Shown here: piece after piece, positions 55,306 to 63,453 of the stretch
Layout of the letters: every line of letters begins with the position of its first letter
How positions within the stretch are numbered: the first letter of the stretch is position 1
Origin: Pedomonas sp051304405
GTDB taxonomy: Bacteria; Pseudomonadota; Alphaproteobacteria; Sphingomonadales; Sphingomonadaceae
DNA: 64,000 bases
Direction of reading: 5' to 3'
NCBI RefSeq assembly: GCF_051304405.1
Contig: NZ_JBPPGG010000001.1
Span: forward strand, 806,001-870,000
The notes under the pieces: model-generated
Told to the model about the DNA's origin: nothing
Database searches by the model: none
The model's input: only the letters and a program-made list of their open reading frames with translations
Translations under genes and position numbers: made by a program

Positions 55306-55454
55306 GTGGGGGTCTGTGACCCCCACACCCCCTTCGTTTTTTGGGCCGTGGTTCCGGTGCGCACCTGAGACGCGGCCGTTTCAGATCGCACCTCGCCCCG
55401 CCACGCGCACAGCCTCGCAAGGAAGGGGGTGCAGGGGGTCCGCGACCCCCTGCA
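55306..55454. repeat. Composite palindromic element, copy 9
   Basis: The left palindrome GTGGGGGTC-TGT-GACCCCCAC is at 55306-55326, then CCCCCTTCGTTTTTTGGGCC and GTGGTTCCGGTGCGCAC, the partial mirror ACGCGGCCGTTTCAGATCG, and the right palindrome TGCAGGGGGTC-CGC-GACCCCCTGCA at 55430-55454. It lies between the convergent AsnC and cysQ genes. Confidence 0.85.
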
Positions 55455-55485
55455 ATTCAAAAAATCAAAAATCCGGCCCCCGCCC

Positions 55486-56313
55486 CTACCGCTGCCAGGG
55501 CATCAGGCCCCGGGCGAGGGCGGCTTCGGCGTCGCCCACGGCGATGAAGGGGATGTTCTCGAAGCCGGGCTTGGCGTAGCGCAGGGGCGCGCCTGTGGAG
55601 GCGTCGAACACCTGCCCGCCCGCGCCGACGAGGAGGCCGTGGCCGGCGGCGGTGTCCCATTCGGAGCAGGCGAACCAGCGGGGGTAGAGGTCCGCCGCGC
55701 CTTCGGCGAGCAGGGCGAACTTGATGCTGCTGCCGCGCCCGGTGACCTTCGCCTCGGGCAGGGTTTCGAGATAGCGCCGGGTCTCGGCGTCGCGGTTGCG
55801 GTAGCTGGCCAGCACGATCAGCGGGCGCTGGCCGAGGGGCCGGGTGGTGATGGCCCGGCGCGTGCCGTCCGCGTCCAGCCGGAAGGCGCCGACGCCCGCC
55901 GCGCCAGCCCACAGCGTACCCTCCGGCGGGGACATGATGACCCCCAGCACCGCCTCGAAATCGACGATGAGGCCGACGTTGACGGTGTAGTCCCGCCCGC
56001 CGCGCACGAAATCGCGGGTGCCGTCGACGGGGTCGATGAGCCAGAAGGTGCCGCTGCCCGTGCCGCCCGCCACGTCCCGGGGCGCGACGCCCGCCGCGTA
56101 GGCTTCCTCGCCGACGATGGGGATGTGGGGCGTCAGCTTCCGGAGCGCGGCGGTGAGGATGTCCTCGGCGGCTTCGTCGGCGGCGGTGACGGGGGACTTG
56201 TCCGCCTTCTCGCGGGCGCTGATGCCGCCCTTGCGCACCGCCTCGATGGCGTCAGCCGCCGCGCGGACGGGGGCGATGAGCGCTTCCAGAAGGTCAAGGC
56301 GAAAACCGGGCAT
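55486..56313 (-). CDS. cysQ: 3'(2'),5'-bisphosphate nucleotidase CysQ
   Basis: A 275-residue inositol-monophosphatase-fold enzyme that hydrolyses PAP (and PAPS), preventing inhibition of PAPS-using enzymes. Metal-binding motifs are VGEE, DPVDGTRDFVRG and EWDTAAGHGLL. The ATG at 56313 with a G-rich ribosome binding site is chosen over longer in-frame starts, which would run back through an intergenic palindrome. It lies downstream of cysNC on the same strand, separated by about 220 bases, and completes the sulfate activation set. Confidence 0.93.
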   Translation of the reverse strand: MPGFRLDLLEALIAPVRAAADAIEAVRKGGISAREKADKSPVTAADEAAEDILTAALRKLTPHIPIVGEEAYAAGVAPRDVAGGTGSGTFWLIDPVDGTRDFVRGGRDYTVNVGLIVDFEAVLGVIMSPPEGTLWAGAAGVGAFRLDADGTRRAITTRPLGQRPLIVLASYRNRDAETRRYLETLPEAKVTGRGSSIKFALLAEGAADLYPRWFACSEWDTAAGHGLLVGAGGQVFDASTGAPLRYAKPGFENIPFIAVGDAEAALARGLMPWQR

Positions 56314-56430
56314 GTTCAGGCCCCCTGCTCCCGTCTTGCCGCTTCCTGCCGTCATGATGCACCGGATTTTAGAGCGTTTTGTTCCTGTTCTGGAAGAGAC
56401 CCGCACGCGCAGGCGTGCCATCGAGGAGAG

Positions 56431-56480
56431 GCGAGGGTCCATGACCCCCGTGCTCCCGTTCGTTTGACAGGGCCGCGTCC
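56431..56480. repeat. Composite palindromic element, copy 10 (decayed)
   Basis: A core GGGTC-CAT-GACCC (56435-56447) with poorly matched arms is followed by CTCCCGTTCGTTTGACAGGG and CCGCGTCC, the standard left-to-inner block. The mirror half is not recognisable. It lies just beyond the cysNC stop codon. Confidence 0.7.
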
Positions 56481-56535
56481 CTCATCCGCCGCAGTGCCAC
56501 GGGATGCGTGGCGCTCCGGCAGATGAGAGAACGCG

Positions 56536-58416
56536 CTAGAGGATGCCGCGCTTCTCCAGTTCCTCGACGATCCGCCCGGCGGCGGCGTCCGGCCCGCCAT
56601 TGGACGGGCGCACCACCACCTCGGCCGCGTCCGGCGCCTCGTAGGGGCTGTCGATGCCGGTGAAGTTCTTGATCTGCCCGGCCTTCGCCTTGGCGTAGAG
56701 GCCCTTGGGGTCGCGCTTCATGCACTCCTCAAGGGGCGTATCCACGTAGATTTCGAGGAATTCGCCCTCGCCCAGGCGCTCGCGCACCATCTGGCGCTCC
56801 GCCTTGAACGGCGAGATGAAGCTGCACAGCACCACCAGCCCCGCGTCAACGAACAGCCGCGCCACCTCGCCGACGCGGCGGATGTTCTCCACCCGGTCGG
56901 CGTCGGTGAAGCCGAGGTCGCCATTGAGGCCGTGGCGCACGTTGTCGCCGTCCAGCAGGTAGGTGTGGATGCCGCGCTGGTTCAGCCGCTGCTCGACGAT
57001 GTTGGCGATGGTGGACTTGCCCGCGCCCGAGAGCCCGGTGAACCACAGCACGGCGGCGCGATGGCCCTTGATGCGCGCGCGGGCCTCCCGGTCCACCAGC
57101 AGGTCCTGGCGGTGGATGTTGGTGGCGCGGCGCAGGCCGAAGCTGATGAGCCCCGCCCCCACCGTCGCGTTGGTGAAGCGGTCGATGAGGATGAACGCGC
57201 CGGTCTCCCGGTTCTCCGCGTAGGGGTCGATGGCGACGGGCGCGGCGGTCGCCACGTTGCAGAAGCCGATGCCGTTCAGCTCCAGCGTCTTGCCCGCCAG
57301 GTGCTGGAGGGTGTTGACGCAGACCTTGTGCTTCAGCTCGGTGATGCGGGCGGGAACGTAGCGGGTGCCGATGCGCAGCAGATACTGCCGCTCGGGCAGC
57401 AGCGCCTCCTCGCCCATCCACAGGATGTGGGCGGCGAACTGGTCCGTCACCTCGGGACGCGCGGTGGCCAGCGCCAGCACGTCGCCGCGGGCGATGTCGA
57501 TCTCGTCCGCCAGCACGAGGGTGACGGCATCGCCGGCCGCCGCCTCGTCCATATCGCCGTCGGCGGTGACGATGCGCGCGATGGTCGACTCCTTGGCGGA
57601 GGCGGCGACGACGACGCGGTCGCCCACCCGCACCCGGCCGGAGGCGACGGTGCCGGAGAAGCCGCGGAAATCGAGATTCGGGCGGTTGACCCACTGCACG
57701 TAGAAGCGGAACGGCCGGGCGGCGAGGCTGGAGTCCACATCCACCGTCTCCAGCCACTCGATCAGGCTCGGCCCCTCATACCAGGGCATGTTGGCGGAGC
57801 GCACCGTCACGTTGTCGCCATAGCGGGCGGAGAGCGGAATCGGCGTGATGCTCTCGAAGCCGAGCTGGTCGGCGAACGCCCGGTAGTCGGCGACGATCCG
57901 CTCGAACGTCTCCTGCGAGAAGCCGACGAGGTCGATCTTGTTGATGGCGACGACCACGTGCCGGATGCCCAGCAGCGAGCAGATGAAGCTGTGGCGGCGG
58001 GTCTGGGTCAGCACGCCCTTGCGGGCATCCACCAGGATGATGGCGGCGTCCGAGTTGGAGGCGCCGGTCGCCATGTTGCGGGTGTACTGCTCGTGGCCGG
58101 GCGTGTCCGCCACGATGAAGGAGCGGCGCTGGGTGCTGAAGAAGCGGTAGGCCACATCGATGGTGATGCCCTGCTCGCGCTCGGCCTCGAGGCCGTCCAC
58201 CAGCAGGGCGAAGTCGATGTGCTCGCCCGCGGTGCCGTGCTTTTTCGAATCGCGTTCGAGGGCGGCAAGCTGGTCCTCGAGGATCAGCTTGGAATCATAC
58301 AGCAGGCGGCCGATGAGGGTGGACTTGCCGTCGTCCACCGAGCCGCAGGTGAGGAACCGCAGCAGGCTTTTCGGCGCGGCGTCGCCGGAGGGCAGGGTGT
58401 GCAACTCGGGGCGCAT
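56536..58416 (-). CDS. cysN: Fused sulfate adenylyltransferase GTPase subunit and APS kinase (CysN-CysC)
   Basis: A 626-residue bifunctional protein. The N-terminal GTPase CysN has GSVDDGKST, DTPGHEQY and NKIDLV, then EF-Tu-like domains. From about residue 440 an APS kinase domain (CysC) carries its own P-loop GLSGAGKST and LDGDNVRHGLN. With CysD it makes APS, then PAPS. All motifs are intact. The start overlaps the cysD stop by one base. PAPS production here contrasts with the APS-type CysH in this window. Confidence 0.96.
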   Translation of the reverse strand: MRPELHTLPSGDAAPKSLLRFLTCGSVDDGKSTLIGRLLYDSKLILEDQLAALERDSKKHGTAGEHIDFALLVDGLEAEREQGITIDVAYRFFSTQRRSFIVADTPGHEQYTRNMATGASNSDAAIILVDARKGVLTQTRRHSFICSLLGIRHVVVAINKIDLVGFSQETFERIVADYRAFADQLGFESITPIPLSARYGDNVTVRSANMPWYEGPSLIEWLETVDVDSSLAARPFRFYVQWVNRPNLDFRGFSGTVASGRVRVGDRVVVAASAKESTIARIVTADGDMDEAAAGDAVTLVLADEIDIARGDVLALATARPEVTDQFAAHILWMGEEALLPERQYLLRIGTRYVPARITELKHKVCVNTLQHLAGKTLELNGIGFCNVATAAPVAIDPYAENRETGAFILIDRFTNATVGAGLISFGLRRATNIHRQDLLVDREARARIKGHRAAVLWFTGLSGAGKSTIANIVEQRLNQRGIHTYLLDGDNVRHGLNGDLGFTDADRVENIRRVGEVARLFVDAGLVVLCSFISPFKAERQMVRERLGEGEFLEIYVDTPLEECMKRDPKGLYAKAKAGQIKNFTGIDSPYEAPDAAEVVVRPSNGGPDAAAGRIVEELEKRGIL

Positions 58417-59411
58417 CAGAAATATCCCTCGCGCTTCTTCTTTTCCATGGAGGCGGCCTCGTCGCTGTCGATGAGGCGGCCCTGACGCTCGGAGGTGCGC
58501 GAGGCGCGCATCTCGGCGATGATGTCGTCGATGGTGGCGGCGTCGGATTCGATGGCCGCGCTCAACGGGTAGCAGCCGAGCGAGCGGAAGCGCACCATGC
58601 GGATTTCTTCCGTCTCGCCGGGCAGCAGCGGCAGCCGCTCGTCGTCGCGCATGATGAGCATGCCGTTGCGCCGGACCACCGGGCGGGGCGCGGCGAAATA
58701 GAGCGGCACCACGGGGATGTTCTCGGCGCGGGTGTATTCCCAGATGTCCAGCTCGGTCCAGTTGGAGAGCGGGAAGACGCGGATGGTCTCGCCCTGCCGG
58801 ATTTTCGTGTTGTAGAGCTGCCAGAGCTCGGGGCGCTGGTTGCGCGGATCCCAGACGTGTCCCGCCGAGCGGAACGAGAACACCCGCTCCTTGGCGCGGG
58901 ATTTTTCCTCGTCGCGCCGCGCGCCGCCGAAGGCCGCGTCGAAGCCGTATTTGTCGAGCGCCTGCTTGAGCGCCTCGGTCTTCATCACCTGGGTGTGCAG
59001 CGACGAGCCCGAGGTGACGGGGTTGATGCCCCGGCGCACGCCCTCCTCGTTGCGGTACACCAGCAGCTCCATGCCGTACCGGGTGCCCACCGTGTCGCGG
59101 TGGCGGATCATGTCGGCGAATTTCCAGCCGGTGTCCACGTGCAGCAGGGGGAACGGCGGGCGCGAGGGATAAAAGGCCTTGCGGGCCAGATGCAGCATCA
59201 CGCCCGAATCCTTGCCGATGGAATAGAGCATCACCGGGTTTTCGAACTCGGCGGCCACTTCGCGCATGATGGCGATGGATTCCGCCTCCAGACGCCGCAG
59301 ATGTTCGGAGAGGCCGGCACGGGCGCCGGCGGACGAGCGCGCGCGGTTCAGCGCGGCATCATGTGCATCGGCGATGGCAACGGAAGACGCGGCGGCAAAA
59401 GTCTCGGACAT
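58416..59411 (-). CDS. cysD: Sulfate adenylyltransferase subunit 2
   Basis: A 331-residue PP-loop ATP sulfurylase subunit, forming the heterodimer with CysN that adenylates sulfate. The nucleotide motif is SIGKDSGVMLHL; RRDEEKSRAKERVFSFR and LSNWTELDIWEY are conserved. An N-terminal extension of about 30 alanine-rich residues precedes the core. AGGAAG lies before the ATG. It is first in the cysD-cysNC pair, and its 5' flank carries two large hairpins. Confidence 0.96.
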   Translation of the reverse strand: MSETFAAASSVAIADAHDAALNRARSSAGARAGLSEHLRRLEAESIAIMREVAAEFENPVMLYSIGKDSGVMLHLARKAFYPSRPPFPLLHVDTGWKFADMIRHRDTVGTRYGMELLVYRNEEGVRRGINPVTSGSSLHTQVMKTEALKQALDKYGFDAAFGGARRDEEKSRAKERVFSFRSAGHVWDPRNQRPELWQLYNTKIRQGETIRVFPLSNWTELDIWEYTRAENIPVVPLYFAAPRPVVRRNGMLIMRDDERLPLLPGETEEIRMVRFRSLGCYPLSAAIESDAATIDDIIAEMRASRTSERQGRLIDSDEAASMEKKKREGYF

Positions 59412-59527
59412 GGCTTCCTGAACTCGAAATGGCGCTCAAATTCAGCGCAAGGGCACGCACGGTAATGCCCCATCGGTTCAGGCCGAGACAAAGCAGTTTT
59501 TCTTGAATTAACGATAGCGGGACATGG

Positions 59528-59566
59528 GATGGGAGCCGGAATTGCAGGGGGAGCCCGGCTCCCATC
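59528..59566. terminator. Hairpin A between putA and cysD
   Basis: A perfect 12-bp stem GATGGGAGCCGG / CCGGCTCCCATC with a 15-base loop. It lies 70-108 bases beyond the putA stop on the minus strand and about 117 bases ahead of the cysD start. No T run follows directly; an attenuator-like or stability role is possible. Confidence 0.55.
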
Positions 59567-59573
59567 GCCATCA

Positions 59574-59611
59574 GGGGCGCAGGGTCAGGAGGGGATTGAC
59601 CCTTGCGCCCC
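59574..59611. terminator. Hairpin B between putA and cysD
   Basis: A 14-bp stem GGGGCGCAGGGTCA / TGACCC-T-TGCGCCCC with one bulged T, 25 bases after the putA stop codon. It is the probable 3' end structure of the putA message. It does not belong to the GGGTCnnnGACCC composite family: the arms differ and the loop is longer. Confidence 0.6.
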
Positions 59612-59635
59612 AAGCCGGGGCGGCATGGCCTGGCG

Positions 59636-62600
59636 TCAGACCGCCAGGTCGTCCGCCAGAGCCAGCAGCGACGTGTTGCCGCCGGCCGAGGTGGTGTCGA
59701 TGGAGACGGTGCGCTCCGCCGCGAACCGCAGCAGGTAGTGCGGACCGCCCGCCTTCGGACCGGTGCCCGACAGGCCCTCGCCGCCGAACGGCTGCACGCC
59801 GACCACCGCGCCGATCATGGAGCGGTTGACGTAGAGGTTGCCCACGTGCGCCGTCTGGGCCACCGCCTGGGCGGCCTCGCCAAGGCGGCTGTGCAGGCCC
59901 ATGGTGAGGCCGTAGCCGGAGGCATTGATGCGCTCGACGAGCTGGGTCAGCTCGCCCGCCTTCCAGGTGGTGACATGCAGGACCGGGCCGAAGATTTCCT
60001 CCTTGAGGTCCTCCGGCTGGTCGAGCCGCACGATGGCCGGGCCGACGAAGGTGCCGTTCGACAGGTGCGCCGGCACGTCGAGGCGGTAGAGAACGCGGTC
60101 CGCGTAGCGCGCGAGGTGCGCCTCGATGCGGGCGCGCGCCGCCTCGTCGATCACCGGGCCGACGTCGGTGGACAGGTCGCCCGGATCACCCAGACGCAGC
60201 TCCTTCATGGCGCCCTGGAGCATCTCGAGGATGCGCGGGGCCACGTCTTCCTGCACGCAGAGCAGGCGCGCCGCCGAGCAGCGCTGGCCCGCGCTCTGGA
60301 AGGCGGAGATGATGAGGTCGCGCACCACCTGCTCCGGCAGGGCGGTCGAGTCGACGATCATGGCGTTGAGGCCGCCGGTCTCGGCGATGAGCGGCACGAT
60401 CGGGCGGGTATCGTCCTCAAGCAGGGTGCGGGCGATGCGCTTGGCGGTGCCGGTGGAGCCGGTGAAGGCCACGCCCATCACGCGCGGATCGGCGGTCATG
60501 GCCGCGCCCACCTCCGGGCCGCCCGGCAGCAGGTGGAACACGTCCGCCGGGATGCCCGCTTCCAGAATGAGGCGGGAGGCGTAGGCGCCGATGAGCGGCG
60601 TCTGCGGCGCGGGCTTGGCGACAACCGCGTTGCCCGCCACCAGCGCCGCCGTGATCTGGCCGAGGAAAATGGCCAGCGGGAAGTTCCACGGCGCGATGCA
60701 GGCAAAGACGCCGCGGCCGGTGAGGCGCAGCACGTTGCTCTCGCCGGTGGGTCCGGGCAGCGGCATGTCCTGGAACAGCTTGCGGGCCTGGACGGCGTAG
60801 TAGCGGCAGAAGTCCACCGCCTCGCGCACTTCGGCGAGGGCGTCGGGGATGGTCTTGCCCGCCTCGCGCACCGCCAGCGCCATCAGGATGGAGCGGTCGC
60901 GCTCCAGCAGGTCGCCGAGCTTCTCGAGGCACTGGGCGCGCACTTCCACGTCGGTAGCGCTCCAGCGCTTGGCCGCCGTGGCCGCCAGGCCAATGGCGCG
61001 GGCCACGTCCGCCGGGGTCGCCTCGACCACGGTGCCCACGGTGCGGGTGCGGTCCGCCGGGTCGGTGACGGGCCGGGCCTCGCCCGTGACGAGCTGGCCG
61101 CCGATCAGCGGGGCGGCGGTGTGGGTCTGTGCCCAGACCTTCTGCATTTCTTCAAGCAACGCGGCGTTGGTAGCCTCGTCAGACATGTCGATTCCTTCCG
61201 AATTGCGGCGCTCGTCGCCATAGATGTCGAGGGGCAGCGGGATCGCCGGGTGCGGCGTCCGGTTGAGCCGTTCGATCGCGGCGGCGGGATCCTTCAGCAG
61301 TTCATCCGCGTCCACCGTGGGATCGGCCAGCTGGTGCACGAAGCTGGAGTTCGCCCCGTTCTCCAGCAGGCGGCGGACCAGATAGGCGAGCAGGTCGCTG
61401 TGACCGCCCACCGGCGCGTAGACGCGGCAGTGGTAGCCCTCGTTCTCCACCAGCGGGTCGTGCATGCCGTTGCCCATGCCGTGCAGGCGCTGCAGCTCGA
61501 AGTCGCGCCGCGCGCCCGCCCAGGTGAGGATGGTCGCCACGGTGTGGGCGTTGTGGCTGGCGAAGGCCGGGTAGAGGTTCTTCTTCTCCAGCATGGCCTT
61601 GGCGCAGGCGAGATAGCTCACGTCCGTCGCCACCTTGCGGGTGTAGACCGGATAGCCCTTCAGGCCCTGCTCCTGGGCGCGCTTGATCTCGGCGTCCCAG
61701 TAGGCGCCCTTCACCAGACGCACGGTGAGCTTGCGCCCGGTCTCGGCGGCGAGCGTGTCGGCCCAGTCGATGACGGCGCGGGCGCGCTTCTGGTAGGCCT
61801 GCACCGCCATGCCGAGGCCGTCCCAGCCCTTCAGCTCGGGGGCGCGGGCGATGGCCTCGATGATGTCGAGCGACATCTCCAGGCGGTCCGCTTCCTCGGC
61901 GTCGATGGTGAGGCCGATGCCGGCCTGCCGCGCCTCGACGCAGAGGCGGATCATCATGTCGGTCAGCTCGGGCACGCAGCGGTCGGCGTGGGCCACCTCA
62001 TAGCGCGGATGCAGGGCCGACAGCTTCACTGAGACGGTGTTGCGCTCCCAGAAGTCCGGCTCGCGGGCGGCGTCCGCGCCCACCGCGCGGATGGCATCCG
62101 TGTAGGACTTGAAGTAGCGCTGGGCGTCCGCGGCGGTGCGGGCGGCCTCGCCCAGCATGTCGAACGAGTAGCGGAACAGCTTGTAGCCCGGCTTGGCGGC
62201 GCGGGCGAGCGCTTCCTCGATGGTGCGCCCCATCACGAACTGCTCGCCCATCACGCGCATGGCGGCAGCAACGCCGGTGCGGATGAAGGGCTCGCCCATG
62301 CGGGCGATCAGCTTCTTGAGAACGCTGGCGGTCTCGTCGTTCTTCACCAGCGCCTTGGTCAGCACCAGGCCCAGCGTCGCGCTGTTGACCAGCATGGAGC
62401 TGGCCTTGCCCTTGTGGGCCTCCCAGTCGGCCGACGTCAGCTTGTCCCGGATGAGGGCATCGGCCGTCGTGACGTCAGGCACGCGCAGGTAGGCCTCGGC
62501 GAGCGTCAGCAGCGCCAGGCCCTCGGCCGTGTTGAGCCGGTACTCGTGCAGGAAGCTGTCGATCATCCCGCCGCGGCCGCGGCCGCGCACGTGACCAATC

Positions 62601-62752
62601 AGCTGACGGCCCTTTTCCAGCACGGCTGCCCGCTCGCTCGCACTGGGCGAGGCCTGTGACACGAGACCGGCAAGAACGTCGGGCTCGGGCGCGCGATAGA
62701 GATCCGGCATGCGGGACCGTATCGCGGCTAGGGATGCAGTTGTGTTTTTCAT
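59636..62752 (-). CDS. putA: Bifunctional proline dehydrogenase / P5C dehydrogenase
   Basis: A 1038-residue PutA converting proline to glutamate in two steps. After an N-terminal helical domain, the FAD-dependent proline dehydrogenase barrel (about residues 120-470) shows VSVKLSALHPRYE, RLVKGAYWD and FASHNAHT. The P5C dehydrogenase domain follows with PWNFPLAIFLGQ, ETGGLNAMI and the catalytic cysteine in GQRCSA. No ribbon-helix-helix domain is present, so this is not the autoregulating form; control probably comes from the divergent Lrp-type gene. An alternative start 30 bases upstream exists. Confidence 0.97.
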   Translation of the reverse strand: MKNTTASLAAIRSRMPDLYRAPEPDVLAGLVSQASPSASERAAVLEKGRQLIGHVRGRGRGGMIDSFLHEYRLNTAEGLALLTLAEAYLRVPDVTTADALIRDKLTSADWEAHKGKASSMLVNSATLGLVLTKALVKNDETASVLKKLIARMGEPFIRTGVAAAMRVMGEQFVMGRTIEEALARAAKPGYKLFRYSFDMLGEAARTAADAQRYFKSYTDAIRAVGADAAREPDFWERNTVSVKLSALHPRYEVAHADRCVPELTDMMIRLCVEARQAGIGLTIDAEEADRLEMSLDIIEAIARAPELKGWDGLGMAVQAYQKRARAVIDWADTLAAETGRKLTVRLVKGAYWDAEIKRAQEQGLKGYPVYTRKVATDVSYLACAKAMLEKKNLYPAFASHNAHTVATILTWAGARRDFELQRLHGMGNGMHDPLVENEGYHCRVYAPVGGHSDLLAYLVRRLLENGANSSFVHQLADPTVDADELLKDPAAAIERLNRTPHPAIPLPLDIYGDERRNSEGIDMSDEATNAALLEEMQKVWAQTHTAAPLIGGQLVTGEARPVTDPADRTRTVGTVVEATPADVARAIGLAATAAKRWSATDVEVRAQCLEKLGDLLERDRSILMALAVREAGKTIPDALAEVREAVDFCRYYAVQARKLFQDMPLPGPTGESNVLRLTGRGVFACIAPWNFPLAIFLGQITAALVAGNAVVAKPAPQTPLIGAYASRLILEAGIPADVFHLLPGGPEVGAAMTADPRVMGVAFTGSTGTAKRIARTLLEDDTRPIVPLIAETGGLNAMIVDSTALPEQVVRDLIISAFQSAGQRCSAARLLCVQEDVAPRILEMLQGAMKELRLGDPGDLSTDVGPVIDEAARARIEAHLARYADRVLYRLDVPAHLSNGTFVGPAIVRLDQPEDLKEEIFGPVLHVTTWKAGELTQLVERINASGYGLTMGLHSRLGEAAQAVAQTAHVGNLYVNRSMIGAVVGVQPFGGEGLSGTGPKAGGPHYLLRFAAERTVSIDTTSAGGNTSLLALADDLAV

Positions 62753-62860
62753 TGTGTCCGCATTCTCGATACGAAATATCATCGGTTATCATCGAAAAAC
62801 TGACAAATGTGCTTTTAATTTTTCGGGGTTCAGCCGATCAATCATCGACAGAATGACCCG

Positions 62861-62873
62861 TTTCTGACAGAAA
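62861..62873. promoter_or_regulatory. Palindrome in the putA-putR divergent gap
   Basis: TTTCTG-A-CAGAAA, a perfect 6-bp-arm palindrome, lies in the AT-rich 147-base gap, 27 bases ahead of the Lrp-type gene. Other near-repeats (TATCATCGGTTATCATCG, 62777-62794) lie closer to putA. One or both may be sites for the PutR-like regulator. Confidence 0.5.
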
Positions 62874-62899
62874 ATTCGGCGAGGGAATGGGAGGAGCGC

Positions 62900-63352
62900 A
62901 TGGACGAGATCGACAGAAGGCTTTTGCGTGATTTGCAGGCCAACGGCCGCATCACGAATCAGGAGCTGGCGCAGCGCAACAGCCTGTCGCCGGCGGCCTG
63001 CCACGAGCGGGTGCGCCGTCTGAAAGAGCAAGGCTACATCAAGGGTTACGCGGCGATTCTGGACCCGCACAAGCTGGACCGGTCCCTGCTGATCTTCGTC
63101 GAGATCCATCTCGACCGCACGACGGCGGACGTGTTCGACGACTTCGCCGCCGCCATCCGCCGCATGCCCGACGTGCTGGAGTGCCACATGGTGGCGGGCG
63201 GTTTCGATTATCTGGTCAAGGCGCGGGTGGCGGACATGGAGGCCTACCGCCGCTTCCTCGGCGACACGCTGGTGCGCCTGCCCGGCGTGCGCGAGACCCG
63301 CACCTATGCGGTGCTGGAGGAAGTGAAAAGCTCCCTCGCGATTCCGCTCTAG
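62900..63352 (+). CDS. putR: Lrp/AsnC-family regulator, PutR-like
   Basis: A 150-residue Lrp regulator. The helix-turn-helix ITNQELAQRNSLSPAACHERV is followed by the RAM domain with MVAGGFDYLVKARV. GGGAGGAGCGC is a strong ribosome binding site. In Agrobacterium, Caulobacter and others an Lrp-type PutR divergent from putA activates it in response to proline; the same layout here makes that role likely. It ends convergently with the EAL gene across a decayed palindromic element. Confidence 0.92.
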   Translation: MDEIDRRLLRDLQANGRITNQELAQRNSLSPAACHERVRRLKEQGYIKGYAAILDPHKLDRSLLIFVEIHLDRTTADVFDDFAAAIRRMPDVLECHMVAGGFDYLVKARVADMEAYRRFLGDTLVRLPGVRETRTYAVLEEVKSSLAIPL

Positions 63353-63382
63353 AGAAGTCGGTTCTTTTGATTCGGTTCCTGT

Positions 63383-63413
63383 CATGCGGGAGGGCCCCGG
63401 CCCCTCCTGCATG
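63383..63413. repeat. Composite palindromic element, copy 11 (single hairpin)
   Basis: CATGCGGGAGGGCC / GGCCCCTCCTGCATG, an imperfect inverted repeat between the convergent putR and EAL genes. The arms match the GCAGGAGGG variant of copies 1, 3 and 7. No inner block is preserved. Confidence 0.65.
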
Positions 63414-63453
63414 AAGCCAAGTCGGCCCCGGCGCGCAAACGCCCGGGGGACTC

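Noticed and set aside
56314..56442. N-terminal extension of CysQ to an upstream start
   Set aside because: It would translate back into the palindromic element at 56431-56480, and family homology begins at 56313 behind a ribosome binding site.
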